The position numbers and the translations under genes were made by a program. Shown here piece after piece: positions 1 to 12,700 of a DNA stretch of 64,000 nucleotides. This stretch comes from Dipteris shenzhenensis. Lineage: Eukaryota > Polypodiophyta > Polypodiopsida > Gleicheniales. Numbering within the stretch: position 1 is the stretch's first letter; every line of letters begins with the position of its first letter. Below the pieces are notes generated by a model, which had not been told where the DNA came from, ran no database searches, and saw only the letters and a list, made by a program, of their open reading frames with translations. The stretch is taken from assembly GCA_047967505.1 (NCBI GenBank), contig CM106539.1, one strand, 5' to 3'.

Positions 1-858
1 TGCACTATTTTTGATATTCAAGTCACATCTCCAAATTAATAGCATAGATTGTTTTATCCCACTATGAAGCCTTTAGGATCGTCATCTCAAATGCAACCTA
101 GAGAGCGCTTTAGTTTGCCATTCCAAATGTATAATGTCTCAAGAGGACTCCTCCCCAAATCCTACTTTGGATCTTGTACATTGTACGAAGCCTTCAAAGG
201 GACCATCAAGTCATAATGTCCAAGGGAATAAACGGGTTACTTTTCGTCTCGGCTAATACCACAATGTTTGGTAAGCCCCTCAAAATGTTTGAAATGTCTT
301 CTTTTGGGAAAATGGAAGATATGGGGTATATTAGGGTCCTAGCACATGCTAGAAAATGGGAAAGAAATGGAGAAAACCGGTCCCATTCATATTCAAATGT
401 ATTTATATTCTATTCTCATCCCACCATGTTCTAAGAGTCAAAAGAATTAAGGATGGGTTAGGTGAGAGAGGACATATGGCATCATTTCATGTGTTTAGGA
501 CGTGGGGACAAAGGACACATGTCATCATTCTATTCTTTCCAATCACTAAAAAGGGCAGTCTCATTATGGTTTCCAAGTTCTTGAAGCCATGGTCGAGGAT
601 GGGACAAAAAGTGGTTTTCCCATCCTATAGGCCACTTGGTGTAGGATAGGACTAGTGATGACAAATAGACTCCTATACTAAACCCATGCTACTCCCATCT
701 AGGTGCTAAGGTTATTATATATAGGTCATTACACATGTTTTTCCAATTATGCATCTACTTCCAAAGTTGAAAGGAACATAACCAATGCCCATACTTTTCT
801 TCATGGATTAAATGCACGTCCATTTCATAAATGTGCCCATTTCTAGGGAAACCCTTAT

Positions 859-1049
859 AGCTAAATACTTGACTTTAGATTTATTAGAAATCATTTTTAT
901 ACATCTAGCTAGATGTGTGTATTAGCAATCCATATGCTCTATAAACAAGAACTCAATAGCTAAAGGCTTGACTTTAGATTTATTAGAAACTATATTTATA
1001 CATCTTGTACTATTAGCAATCCGTATCCTCTATAAAATAAGAATTCAAT
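859..1049 (+). repeat. Two-copy tandem duplication, about 99-bp unit
   Basis: Unit 1 (859-957) and unit 2 (958-1049) both begin AGCTAAA, share TTGACTTTAGATTTATTAGA and ATTAGCAATCC, and end in a-A-CTCAAT or a-ATTCAAT. Scattered substitutions and a short deletion in unit 2 show it is not recent. No coding content. Confidence 0.8.
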
Positions 1050-1339
1050 GAGACTAAGTCCCAAGTGAATCTGCCATTTTTCCTTCCTCAACATGGTAGA
1101 AAACATTTGGAACCATTTACAAACACTTGTGACACTTGCAACAATAGGGAGCCTAGAGAATTGATTATGAGTAAATTATGAAACAGGATAAGAGGTTTAC
1201 TAATAATGGCATATGATAATGGATATACCAAGCATCCATGCTTCCACTCCTAAAAGTTGCTACCATAGCTTTATTGATCAAAAATCTATGAAAGTATGTA
1301 ATGAAAATGTTAAAACTCCATTTTTCACTTAAGCTTGGG

Positions 1340-1573
1340 GAGCCAACAAGCATCCCCATTCCATAAAAATATGTATAGTCCTTTAAGGATCTTATTGCTT
1401 ATCTTTTGGGTGAGAGTGCAGCTTAAAAGAATGTAGATACCACATAACAACTTCACAATGGAAAACTACCAAGCATCCCTATGCCACAAACATATATAGA
1501 TCTTAATGGATCCTATCATTTTTTTTTTGAGCGAGAACACTAACTTTGATATTGACACAAATGTAGAGACCAC
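1340..1573 (+). repeat. Diverged two-copy tandem duplication, about 130-bp period
   Basis: Two segments (about 1,340-1,443 and 1,469-1,573) share, in the same order, AAGCATCCC, CATA-TATAG, a TTAA-GGATC core, GAG-GAGA and AATGTAGA-ACCAC. The second has a poly-T expansion near 1,520. Older than the 99-bp duplication upstream. Confidence 0.6.
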
Positions 1574-2048
1574 GTTCCACGTCTTCTCAAAGTCCAACAC
1601 TCACTAAGACTATACTCTCTTATATGAATCCTCATTCATGCTCAACTTTTTTGGGAATGCAATTGAGTTCATTTAAATATATGACATCGGGAACATCCTA
1701 AAGAGCATTCCTATCTTACACAAAACCATACATTCTTTCCTTAAATTTAGGACATTTTTAAGACTTCCAATCTTCAAGCATAATATTTTATGCGTTGGGT
1801 ACGAGCTAAAATTTCATGAGATGGGCCATTGGTAACCTATTGTATTTCTATTTTTTAGGTGGCAAAATTACAAGATATATGTCTGCATCATCTTGATTAT
1901 TTGTCCTCAAAAATACTACTTGTTTGCAATCCTTTTATAATTTCATTTTAGCACCTTCTCACTCAAAAAGTCATTAGCGTCCCTGCACCTCATATATATT
2001 TTTGAATTATATATATAGGCATTCAAGATTTATAATGATCCTAGCCTT

Positions 2049-2049
<1 letters not shown>

Positions 2050-2084
<35 letters not shown>

Positions 2085-2142
2085 ACACACACATGCACGT
2101 CCATATGTACACACACGTGTGAGCACACACATTCACGCGTAT

Positions 2143-2182
<40 letters not shown>
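2050..2182 (+). repeat. Compound microsatellite (AC)n-(TC)n-(AC)n
   Basis: Uninterrupted AC dinucleotides near 2,050-2,094, a TC run at about 2,143-2,168 and a second AC run to about 2,180. Apparent ORFs across it are Thr/His or Ser/Leu dipeptide runs and are not genes. Confidence 0.95.
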
Positions 2183-2183
<1 letters not shown>

Positions 2184-3291
2184 TATACTTTCCCAAACGA
2201 TGAATTATTCTTTTATGTACACCCCATGAAATCTCCCCTTTACATTCTTTTTTTAACCACCCCACACACCAAGCACACTAATCCTCCCATACCTCCATTA
2301 ATCCCTTCTCAACCCCCATGCTCTCATTCGCTCCTTACTCCACTTGTGACTTAAATGTCTTTTAAATTATCTAAGAATCCTTATGGTTGTCTATATTTCT
2401 AGGTAAAGTGATAACAAGCGGGGGGAAACAAGCATTACTTGTCTACCCAAACATAACTATGTTATTCTAACACCTAGTTTGTTTTGATGTGGCAGCAGGT
2501 AAGTGGACTCTGACCTCGAAATCTGAATTGCTTGAGGATTCGACATCTTTTTTCAATATTGTGTTTGTCAAACTCAATATGAATAAAAATTATTAATTTT
2601 GGTGGAAACTTTTGCAAACTCTAGTTGTTCCCCTTTTTTTTACCTTTTATCCAATTAATGGGATTAATTGTATGGCTCAATTATTGATGGGACTTTTTAA
2701 TCTAAACAAACACACACACACACACACACACGTATACTTCCCCAACTATGAATTCTTATTTTATGTACCGCTCGTGAAATCTCCTCTTTACACTCTCTTT
2801 TTAACCAGCCCACACACCAAGCACACTAATCCTCCCATACCTCCTCTAATCCCTTCTCAACCCATGCACTCATTCGCTCCTTACTCCACTTGTGACTTAA
2901 AATTTTTTTTAATTATCTCAAAATCCATATGGTTGTCTGTATTCCTAGGTAAAGCAATAACAAGCTGGGGAAAACATGCATTACCTGTCTCCCTAAATGT
3001 AACTATGATGTTCTAACACCTACTTTGTTTGGATGGTGGCATGTAAGTGGACTTTGACCTTAGAACCTGGACTACCTGAGGATTCAACATCTTTTTCAAC
3101 ATTGTGTTTGTCAAACTCAATATTATTAAGAATTCTTAATTTTGGTGGAAATTTTTGCGAACTCTAATTTTTGTATTTTTCAACTTAGATGTCTCAAATA
3201 TTTTCTCCTTATATGTTCCCCTTTTTTTTACTTTTTATCCAATTGATGGAATGAATTGTATGGCTCAATTATTAATGGGACTTTTTAATCT
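2183..3291 (+). repeat. Tandem duplication of about 550-bp unit bounded by AC microsatellites
   Basis: Unit 1 (2,183-2,708) and unit 2 (2,732-3,291) are collinear. Both have the TATACTT-CCCAA start, the ACCAAGCACACTAATCC block (2,268 and 2,815), CATTCGCTCCTTACTCCACT, and the CCAATT-ATGG-AT-AATTGTATG block near the end (about 2,650 and 3,238). Each unit ends in an AC run, so the array has AC repeats at all three junctions. Only short microsatellite-derived frames occur. Confidence 0.85.
2709..2731 (+). repeat. (CA)n microsatellite at junction of duplicated units
   Basis: Pure CA run separating the two units of the 550-bp duplication. Confidence 0.95.
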
Positions 3292-3373
3292 ACACACACA
3301 CACATATGTGTGTGCCCACACACACACACACACTTATGTAGATACATGTATGTATGTATGTATGCATGCATGC
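3291..3373 (+). repeat. Compound (AC)n and (TGTA/TGCA)n microsatellite
   Basis: AC runs interrupted by TATGTGTGTGCC, followed by GTATGTATGTATG and GCATGCATGCATG. It lies at the end of the second 550-bp unit and at the start of the next direct-repeat block. Confidence 0.9.
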
Positions 3374-3374
3374 A

Positions 3375-4027
3375 TGTTAATGCCAAAGGAAAGTGGCATT
3401 AACATTGAAGAAGAAGGCCAAAGGTGACAAAGAACAAAGATGAAGTTGCCAAATGAATCATCTAGTTGAAGGTGAACAAGGCGTGGAGGAACAAAGCAAC
3501 TCCATCTTTGAAAGACAAGAGACGAAGAGAAAGACAACAGATGAAGGCAAAAGCCAATGGACAAAGGCATAAGGGGAAATGAGAGAAGGGAAGAAAGAAA
3601 CACAATGAAGTAGTGAAGCTAAGAAGGAGTTTATCACAAGGAGGGGCAAAATGTCGGCGTGGTGCAGTAGACTGACAAGTGCCACAAAGCACGATAGTCG
3701 AGACTAGTCAATTTGATGGTGGCGTAGAGATGTCGACATAGGGATGGCCAAGGAAATCTAGGATGAAGGTGCAAGTAAATGGGAATCTAGGTGGATGTCA
3801 CAGTCAAAAAGCTATAAAAGGAAAAACCACCCTCCATTGCAGGGGCCTGTTGGGAGAAGGTTATGAGATAGTTTGGTAGCTAGATGGAGGCCGATGTAAA
3901 GATCACAGTTTCAGTTCTATGCAAGTGTAGCTAAGGAATTAGCTAGGAGACCAGAAGATGTTCCAAGTGCATAATGCAAATCTATGAATGGTCACAAATA
4001 GCATAGGAAACCACCAATCCAACATTG

Positions 4028-4030
<3 letters not shown>
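3375..4030 (+). repeat. Direct repeat copy 1 (possible LTR)
   Basis: This block is collinear with about 7,060-7,848. Shared landmarks are GAAGGCCAAAGG, a run of short GA-rich words, GGCATGG-or-GGCGTGG-GCAGTAGA, GTAGAGATGTC, AGGGATG, GGAAATC, TTGGGAGAAGGT, AGGC(C/T)(G/T)AT and AGCATAGGAAACC(A/G)CCAA. It starts TGTTAATG, which would suit an LTR start, but the second copy lacks a matching edge. It could be an LTR pair or a segmental duplication. The plus strand is strongly purine-rich. Confidence 0.65.

Positions 4031-4089
<59 letters not shown>
4031..4089 (+). repeat. (CT)n microsatellite
   Basis: About 29 CT units between direct repeat copy 1 and a LINE D 3' fragment. It may be the collapsed C/T-rich 5' leader of that LINE; see findings. 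Confidence 0.95.
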
Positions 4090-4377
4090 GTCCAGGAGAT
4101 CGAGATGCATGGCACCGCTTGACGGACGCCAGCATCCCATCACCGGCTATGCACCAGCCAGAGTGACATGACATACGAAGGATTCCGCTCCGCTCCAGTC
4201 TTTTTTCTTTTCATTGTCACACTCAAATGTATTTGATTATGCATGATCAAACTTAGGATTCAGCACGGGTGATGATGCTCATTTAGTAGCTCCAACCTTA
4301 CTGTGATTTGTATCAGGTTTTCTTTCAGTCTCATAGACCCATCAGTCTTCCGAAGACTTTAATAAAATTTCTTTCTT

Positions 4378-4380
<3 letters not shown>
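4090..4380 (+). mobile_element. LINE family D, 3'-end fragment with TTTC tail
   Basis: The sequence from GTCCAGGAGATCGAGATGCA to the TTTC tail matches 46,885-47,179 almost base for base. Shared words include TGACGGACGCCA, CATCACCGGCTATGCACCA, GATTCAGCA-GGGTGATGATG and TCTTCCGAAGACT-TAATAAAA. The element ends in (TTTC)n rather than poly-A. Only the 3' untranslated end is present. The 5' junction is a (CT)n tract. Confidence 0.9.
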
Positions 4381-4415
<35 letters not shown>

Positions 4416-4440
4416 CCCCATACACACACACGCGCATGCG
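4381..4440 (+). repeat. (CT)n and (AC)n microsatellite after the LINE tail
   Basis: The TTTC tail grades into a CT run, then CCCCCC, then CACACACACGCGCATGCGCG. It probably arose by slippage from the LINE tail. Confidence 0.9.
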
Positions 4441-7059
4441 CGAAACTTTGCTACCATAACAACGTGACCCTATCCATAAAACAGAGGTGAACAAAGTGAA
4501 GTAGGAGGAAAGAACCCAATTAACACTTGGTGGTCCTATTGGGGATGGGTAGGCTAATGCTTTGCTTTAGTATGGAGTGTTCGTGAGGGGATGGAGAGAA
4601 TATATAGAGATTTTGGGGAGTAAGCTAGTTAGAAAGGATGGTAGAGGTAGGTACGAGACAAGGAAAGAGATGGTAGAGGTAGGTACGAGTCAAGTAATTC
4701 TTTACTTCAATATGGAGTGTCCGTGAGGGGATGGAGAGGATATATAGAGATTTTGACGAGTAAGCTAGTTAGAAAGGATGGTAGAGGTAGGTACGAGTCA
4801 AGGAAAGATTATAGCCTGACAATGGCAGAAAAGGAGCCCCAACTGACTCTAGGAGAAAAGTGGAACTACGACCCCTCAAAGGAAGACAAAGACAAATGCA
4901 AAGGGCACAAACCCTACAACCTATTACAAGCAACAATCCCAGTTCAAGGTGCTCAAGCATGAGAAGACCCCAAAGATGACATCTCATAAACTAATGTAAG
5001 GGGAACTGCTATGGCATTAGAAACAAAGATGGATGGTCATACACTATACGCCCTTTGAATCTATAAGGCAAAGGGTTTGGAAGTAGGGAGGTGGGAGCAA
5101 GCCAATGAAGCAATAAAAGATGATGTAGTTCCATGGCATGTAGACCAACACGAAGCACAAGATGATTCGACATAGTCAAGGGAACACAGCAAAGATGAAG
5201 TAGTTTTAGCGCATGAAGAGGCCACAAAGGGTACAAGTCATCCTCGAATGATGATTCAAGCGTAGATGCTACCATGGAGACAAAGACAATAGAACCAAAA
5301 TAACTAACAAGCACAGAAGTCACCACACGGACATCAAATCGAAGTAGCCCATGACCTCGAAAAGTTACTTGCTACTCAAAGAAAAGCAGCTAACGTAAGA
5401 AAGGAAGACCCCCAAAAGAATGGCATCAAGAAAACCCAAGGTGGTAAAGGAGAAGAAAGGAGGGAAGTTGGAGACACCTGCAAGCTACATTCAAAGTGGT
5501 AGGAGAAAAGAACCAAATGATGTGGCAATGAATTCTAAAGGAAGATCCCTATATATTGGACCTAGAACATCACGAAGAACAAAAGTCCCCCTATAGAGTG
5601 AGAGACAATAGCCAAAGGTTCGAGGTTGAGGAAGAACAAAGGTCACATTTGAAGGTCAAGAGGTCAATGGAATGGCCAAAGAAGAAGGGTGAAGTGGCCA
5701 AGAACCACAAACCCTAGGGAGAGCAAAGAAAAGAAGTGAGGTTGAGCAAGCATAAAGGGGCTTTGGATGACATGAAGATGATAGCAAGGGGTGTACCCTC
5801 ATGGAAAGGAGGGGCGAAGAAAGCATTAAGGGGTAGTGGATAGGCTGTTTGAGGCCAAAATGCTGGACAATAGTGAACTTCAAGGAATGTAGTCCCACAA
5901 AGCTAAGAAAAGGGAGATGGTAAGAAGGAGACACGTCGAAGAATGCCAAAGCATGGGAGTGCCGATGCATGAAAGCAAATTCCAAAGGACACACCCCCAA
6001 AAACAATGAACCATGGGAGTGCCTAGAGACCAACTTTGTAGAATTGGGACCGTATTCGAGCTTATAACAAAGTGGCAACCAGAGGGTAACTTTGTGATCG
6101 TATGTTCATCTCTACTATTGAGGCAGAGGATGATGAAATGTTGAAGAATGAATGCGTCCTAAAGATGAAAGTGTTCCAGATTTAAGAGCACCCAAGGGCA
6201 AGCATGCAACAAAGAAAGGAAGAAGAGGCAAGCCAAAAAAGCACAGTATACTACGTGAGACCAATAAAAGGCTGGTAGCCAAGTGGTGAAGAAGGCAATG
6301 CCAAGTTCGTATGTCCACTGGTAGAATGTCGGTGCCAAGAGGGGCCACAAAATGGCAATCCAAAAGTAAATGGCAGACTGGATCTAGAAGACAAAATTCA
6401 AATCATAGAAGAAAGGACAAAGTGTGGGTCAACAAAGGAGCAGACCAAGTCAGTAAGATGACGGGTAAAGCAACTGACCTTGAAATGGAGTGGAAAGAGC
6501 ACTTATGGAATACATAACACCAAGAGAAGGCCAATAGCCAAGAAATGCACGAAGGCATTGTATATGACTGTATGTTCTGGGTTAAGAAGTTAGCAAAGCC
6601 AAATCAATTGACAAAGGAGCTAGACAAGAACATAAAGAGAGCACCAATCCAAAGGAGAGGTTATGGAGACCAATGACTAGGAATGGGAGATGATGGCAGA
6701 AGTAGCACCAATAGGTAAGAAAAGAGGTGTATGAGGCTGACGTCACAAACCGACACCAAAGCTAAATCCAATATACATGGTTGAAGAAAGACAAAAGACA
6801 AACCGAAGGAGATCATGGACCTAGACCATCGCAAATCGAGGTAGTTGACATGAAGGAGCCAAGAGCTTTGAGGGATACGGCCTCCAAAACAAAACCATGA
6901 TGCCTTGAAGCATTGCAAAGTGTACCTAACTACACGAGACTAAGAGAAGGCCGGCAGTGGGAGCATGAATGAAAGGTGACTTTGACAAAGGGTCACGAAA
7001 GAGATCACATTGAATGAGGTCCATGAAGAAATAGATGAAGTTAGAGGGGGGAGGAAAGG
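4441..7059 (+). other. Purine-rich region between the direct repeats
   Basis: Long A/G-rich sequence dominated by short words such as CAAAG, GAAGG, GGCCAA and GAAGAA. Minus-strand open frames (for example 5,656-6,078 and 6,661-6,918) are Leu/Ser/Pro-rich products of that composition, with no motif I know. If the flanking repeats are LTRs this would be a non-coding internal domain. No gene is seen. Confidence 0.5.
4571..4815 (+). repeat. Tandem duplication, 140-bp period
   Basis: TATGGAGTGT-CGTGAGGGG starts at 4,571 and again at 4,711, followed by ATGGAGAG-ATATATAGAG and AGTAAGCTAGTTAGAAAGGA. The 20-bp word GATGGTAGAGGTAGGTACGA occurs three times (near 4,637, 4,669 and 4,777). Confidence 0.85.
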
Positions 7060-7848
7060 TTAACGACAAAGCAAAGCAGGGTTAAAATCGAAGTCTGAAG
7101 ACGAAGGCCAAAGGTTAGGATCAAAGATGAAGAACGAAGACAAAGCCACCAAAGGAATAGGCTATGAAGGAATAAAGCAGCTTCAACTCCGAAAGATAAG
7201 AGACGAAGGCAAAAGACAATGATGACAAAGAAGGGCAAAGGCGGAGAAAGGAAGAAAAAAACACCAGCACAATGGCAAAATGCAAAGAGCAAAGGACAAG
7301 TTCGACCAACAAAGACGAAATACTGAAGCACCAACCAACGAAGCAGTAAAGTCAGGGCAATTATCCGAGGAATCAACAAAGTGATAGGCATGGCACAGTA
7401 GATTGACGTGTGCCATGGAGCATGACATTCAAGAATGGTCAACTTGATCACAGTGTAGAGATGTCATGATAGGGATGATCAAGGAAATCAAAGTGCAAGG
7501 TGCAATTGGATGAGGGAATTCAGGAAAACATCATAGCTAAAACACTACAAAAGGAAAATACTTGATCCATTGTGTGGACTATTGGGAGAAGGTCACGACA
7601 CAGTTAGGAAGCTAGATAGAGGCCTATAGAGGCTAATGTAAAGATTACAGTTTTGGTCTAGCATGTGTGTAACTAGAGATGTTAGTCTTCTAGTCACTCG
7701 GTGGCATAGCCCCAAAATATATGCACTTGAGTCCCCTCTTGAGGGTAATAGACTAACATGTTCAAAAGTAACCCAAGTGCATAACACAAATCTACAAATT
7801 GTTGCACATAGCATAGGAAACCGCCAACCAAGCATCACAAATCTCTAC
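7060..7848 (+). repeat. Direct repeat copy 2 (possible LTR)
   Basis: Second copy of the 3,375-4,030 block. Both copies end with AGCATAGGAAACC-CCAA...CAAATCTCT. Here the next base begins the C/T-rich 5' leader of a LINE D copy; in copy 1 the next bases are (CT)n plus a LINE D 3' end. Copy 2 carries an insertion around 7,670-7,770. Confidence 0.65.
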
Positions 7849-8280
7849 TCCCGCTCACGCGCCTCTGCTCCTGCTCTATCCACCTAGCTCCTCCACCTTT
7901 GCTCGGCCTGCCTCTACTCCTCCCGCTCGCCCACCTCTACTCTTGCTCTACCCTCCTCTGCTCAGCCCCTTTGCCCGCTGTAGCTCCTCCACTCCTACTC
8001 TGCCTCTACCCCTGCCCGCCTAGCTCCTACTCTGCCTCTTCCCTCGATGCCTACATCTTGCTCCTCCACCTGCCTAGCTCCTTCTCCTCATCCTCCCTCC
8101 ACTGCAGTAGCTCCTCTGCTCTTGGCAGCTCCCTCTCCTCGCACCTCTCACTCTGCCTCTCTGCCCACCTTCGCTCCCCCATCTTCGCTCTAGCTCCTCC
8201 CACCTCCGCTCTAGCTCTCCGTCCTTGCCCTTCCCTCCTGCCCACTGTTCGCCCGGCCTCCTCCTTAGCATGATCCCACA
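7849..8280 (+). promoter_or_regulatory. C/T-rich leader of LINE D (likely 5' UTR/promoter)
   Basis: Degenerate repeats of CTCCTCC, CTGCTC and CCTGCCT-type words, almost free of A and G-runs. The same kind of leader precedes the ORF1 start of the copy at 45,741. Known LINE families often carry internal promoters in repeated 5' UTRs; that role here is inference. Confidence 0.5.
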
Positions 8281-8467
8281 GACAACATCCCGTATTGGGA
8301 TGCACTTCTACACAATATCACGTTTTGGGCTATGCTTCCACACGAACCTTTCCTACCTCTGATGATAGCTCTCCTTCCGACAATGGGAGGGCTTGTCATG
8401 CCCCCACATTAGGAGCTATACAAATAAAGTGGAATAAGCTACAGGATAACAAGAGTCATGTCTCAAA

Positions 8468-9455
8468 ATGGGGAAAGGGGCAAAATCAAGAAAGAGGATA
8501 TGAATAAGCTCGAGGATATGAATAAGTGTCTCAATCGGAGTGGATAGCAAAGCAATTCATAAGATGGGATATGCCTTAGCCATGGCCTCATCTACAACCA
8601 CATCCATTCCAATCACTTCTTCAGCTACAGATATAAATGACAGGAGCTCCGACATTGACTTCCTCCCCTCTCCAACGACACCGATCTCCTCCCTCTCTCC
8701 TTCTCCCACTACAATTACAGTCTCCCCATCCGCTTCATTACCTATGTCACCTAACATCGGAGGCATCATACATCGTCCCACACTACTCTTCAACTTTTCT
8801 TTCCTCTCTTCCTCTCAGCTAGCCATTCTCCCACACCCAGCTGGTATCATTCCACCCATGGCATCCCTTATCTCAACTAGCTAGCCCAGTCACTGCCCAC
8901 CATGACATTCTCCTAGTTTTGTACCACGGCTTTTTCAGTTCTAGCTTGGGTGAGGACTAGCTGACCCATCACTAGATGCCTAGGAATCTCTGCTCTCATG
9001 GAGGTACACATCATTGTACGAGAGGTGGAGTTGACTCATGTCACACAGGAGCAAGCCTGCTTCATCCAAAAGCAGGCTCGTGCCATGTAGGAGCAAGCCC
9101 GGATAATCAGGAGTAGGCTGGCCTCATCTAGGGGCTCAGACAAGACATCTTACAGCAGCCATGACAAAAGGTAGCAGCCATTCATGCAGTCTCAGGGAGT
9201 AGTATCCCAGTGGTCGATGAGGAATAGATTGCAAGCATGCAATTTGTAATCGAGGAGACATCCCGATGGGTAAAGGTGGCCAAAGAAGAACCTATGAAGG
9301 CAACCGTTTTGGACACTCATCAGCGGCATAGAGCTAGTAAGGCTCTCAACATCAGAGTCTGTGGCATTCCATGCACCAAGGCTACACTAATGAGCAATGC
9401 AACTACATTTGTGGCCACCACTCTTGGAGTATCTAAGCATACGATTGCACGGTAG
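8468..9455 (+). pseudogene. LINE D ORF1-like remnant
   Basis: It begins ATGGGGAAAGGG, matching the ORF1 start of the copy at 45,741 (protein start MGKGNGDKGKTQKQLS there). It continues with a Ser/Thr/Pro-rich stretch around 8,585-8,880 and a basic/amphipathic stretch around 9,240-9,455. Several stops interrupt it. No CCHC knuckle is visible. Function is inferred only from position before the endonuclease. Confidence 0.5.
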
Positions 9456-9759
9456 GTGGGGAGAGACCCCAATTGAGAGCAACTCCTTATGATTCCATGA
9501 TGCTCAGGCATGACTCTTAGCTCTATGGCATAAATCAGCCTTACGAGACCAGCCATTGATATCCACGGATGAGGATCTCACCCCCTTATAGGTTTAGGAG
9601 AGACACACTTTGCTAAAATGGCATGATTAGGCCCGCAAGAATGGGAAGTGGGCGGTAGTTCAAAATGGACGACTCCTTATGGTCCTTCATTGGGCATCTG
9701 TCCCTCCTCCCATATAGGGGGGCGGGGTCTATGAGACTCAGCATACCAGACCTTGTCTT

Positions 9760-12700
9760 GTACCATTTGGAACTATAATGGAACCTTATGGTCAGAACCA
9801 AGGAACTTCTTGAAGTCTTATATAGGTCGTGACATAGTCTTTTATATAGACACACATTAGAGTCCAAAGTGCCCACTACCAATAGTCAATGGGTACACAT
9901 GGGAGTCTGCTTGTAGAGATGAGATGAGGGCACAAGGGGAGTACAAGGATCGGGAGGAGTTGAAGTTCTTTACAGATCTGCCCTTTTGGGGACCATCTCA
10001 ATAGAGCACAGAGATACACACTCCAAATTTCTCCAGATCCATTTTGGTGGACATACAGATAGCTGGGATTTGTTCATTGTAGTTTGTTACTTCCCCCTAA
10101 GACATACCACTTTGCTCAAGATGTCCAAGAGGAGATAGAGACATCACCATACACAGATCTCTACCATGGCATTGTTGACTTCTCGAGCCACAGGGAAGTC
10201 CTCTTGGTTGGGGGCTTCAACATGAGGACAGGGGTCCATCAAGTACCACTTCTCGATTTCAGAGACGATTTCATTCTATTGCTAGACATTGATCTTGCAG
10301 ATGCAGGTATGATATGAGTTTTAGGTGACAGAGGAGCTCCGGGCACATCTTACGTGCAGGCTCTGTTAGATCTAGGCAGGATGCATGATCTTATTATTTA
10401 TAATGGTCCTTATAGATGGCCCTCCTCAGGTGGTTTTACTTGCTTCCCATGGGGAGGGGGCTTTAGCATTGTTGATTACATCATTTTACGGTCGCACCCT
10501 ATCCTCTCAGGGCTGATCACACATACCTCTTCTTTAGTATCTCTACACCCCATCTCACAACACCTCCCACTCCACAAATCACTCACACTACTTATCATGA
10601 CACATTTCAACTGTAGCCTCTTGCCTATAGATTCAGCTCGCCTTTACATACTTCTCACTTATATTGACTTTATACCCTTACTAAAGGACCGTGCTACTTT
10701 GGTCACTGCTCACTACATCAGGCTGCCCTTCACGCTTTCCCTCACACTACATGCTCCACTCTTCCACCACCACTTGGGACTATACCTTCTAATAGCTGGT
10801 ACGATGATGAGTGCAAGGATTTACACCATCAACTTAGATTCGAAACCAAAAACCACCTCTCAAATGAAAGAGAGATGCTTTGTGAGTACTATCGATTGGT
10901 ACGTAGGAAGAAGCTGGATTTCATCCACCAAAACAAGGAGGAACTACTAAATACTCTATTTAATAATTGCTCTAAGGACTTTTGGCAGAGATTTCTAGTG
11001 GGGAGGTCCCCTTCACCACTCACTGACACTCAAGTTTGGCATAATTATGCATGTATGCTTTATCATATCCCAAATCAGCCACAGCTCCTGACCTCTCACA
11101 CATACCCTGCTCCACATCCTTCACACTCTTCACTAGGGGGGGTGTGAAGGATGCCGTGATGAAACTTCATAATGGCCGAGAGAAAGATCATGAGGGCCTA
11201 TGCATTCATTGCATATGGGATTAATCTCCTAGCCCCAATCTTAGCAAAGCTTTTTTATGAAGATGTTTGTTTGGGGTTCCCATGCACTTGGACTATTAAC
11301 ACTATTTTGCCCATCCACAAGGCAAGGGATCCCATGAGCCAAGAGAACTACATGATCATTATGATCGGACATGTCATGTCTAAGATTTATGCATCAGTCC
11401 TTGATTATGAGGTCAATTGATTCGCAGCTATTCACGGACTCAGAGTAGATGGATAGGCTATATTTCGACGTGATCATGGGACCATGGATCACATCCTCAC
11501 ACTTAGCGGTATCATTGAGAGAGGCAAGGGCATGGAAACATATGGTTTATTATTGCTTTGTGGATTTCCACAAAGCCTTTGATACAGTTGTGAGAGCTTG
11601 CCTCATCAGGCATCTCCATGAGCCGAGTTATGACCAAGAGATCATTTGGGCTATCATGGCACTTTATGAGAGGGTTTTAGGTAGAGTTTGGGTAGGGTTT
11701 GGGTGGACAGATGAGATCATGAGTAGTATTGGGATCAAACAAGGGTGTCCTTTATCCACCAAATCTATTTGGCCTCTACATTGATGAGCTTGAGACAGTT
11801 ATGTAGACACTAGGGGGGAAGGGATGCTCTCTTGATGGCATCTGATTTGGATCTTGTTATAGGCAAATGATGTGGCACCCATCTTCCTCAGCAAAGGGTC
11901 TCCAGAGACACCTAGATGCACTACATTCCTTTTTGTGATTCCCATAATTTGACGGTCAACCTTGGTGAAACCTAGGTCATGATCTTCAACAGATTCCGAG
12001 CCACTATGCACAGGGAGTAGGTCACTTTTGATGGGTCATTGGTTGAGATTGTTTCGTCATATACATACCTAGGGGTTCTCTTCTATGGGCCTATCTTTAT
12101 TATGATGCAAGCCCAACTGAGTAGAGGATACACTTCATTGGCCAAACTAGAGAGGCACTGGCTCTATTCACATTTCTAGGACCCCGAGACCAAGGGCTTA
12201 TTTTTTGACTCTTGGTCCACCTAGTGGGGATGTATGGCAGCCCTAGTTGGGGGTCGGATCTACCAAATATAGAGTGGGCTCAGGGAGTGCCTATAGGTTC
12301 TTATGCTATCATAGATGATTCGCAGATAGTAAGCCATCAATTCCTCACCAGATCATTCAAGCTCAGTTATGATCATATCCACTACAACTTGATGCTACAT
12401 TTCAGGTTATCACCTACCTATATTGGATTAGGGGGTACGGAGATTGCACTTCTGAATGTAGCAAATTACTGTGGCTAGCATTGTCCTCCTTAATGGCACT
12501 ATCAGTAGAGGAGTAGGTGATCAGAGATGTTGGTTTTCAAAGATGGTTTGAGGGACTAGGGCTCCACATGGATAGACTCCCCCCCTTCCAATATAGCATT
12601 GATGCACCTTTTTTCCATCTCCTGTTTCATGAGGTCAACTAGGTCATTCATGAGGATCTTTTGCAGCTACACACTTTCAAGACCTAGTTAGGACCGAGGA

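Larger units (their letters stand above)
1..1980. other. AT-rich DNA without a recognisable gene
   Basis: Short open frames here (up to 97 codons) have no domain, no biased composition and no splice context that I recognise. The stretch contains two old two-copy tandem duplications, listed separately. Nothing else is seen. Confidence 0.6.

Noticed and set aside
2002-3427. ORFs of 75-134 codons over AC/TC repeats
   Set aside because: They are dipeptide runs (Thr-His, Ser-Leu) from microsatellites.
5656-7451. Leu/Ser/Pro-rich minus-strand ORFs up to 140 codons
   Set aside because: Follow from the purine-rich plus strand; no homologous feature recognised.
7899-8305. ORFs of 124 and 84 codons on both strands
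   Set aside because: Low-complexity C/T-rich LINE leader; all frames stay open by composition.
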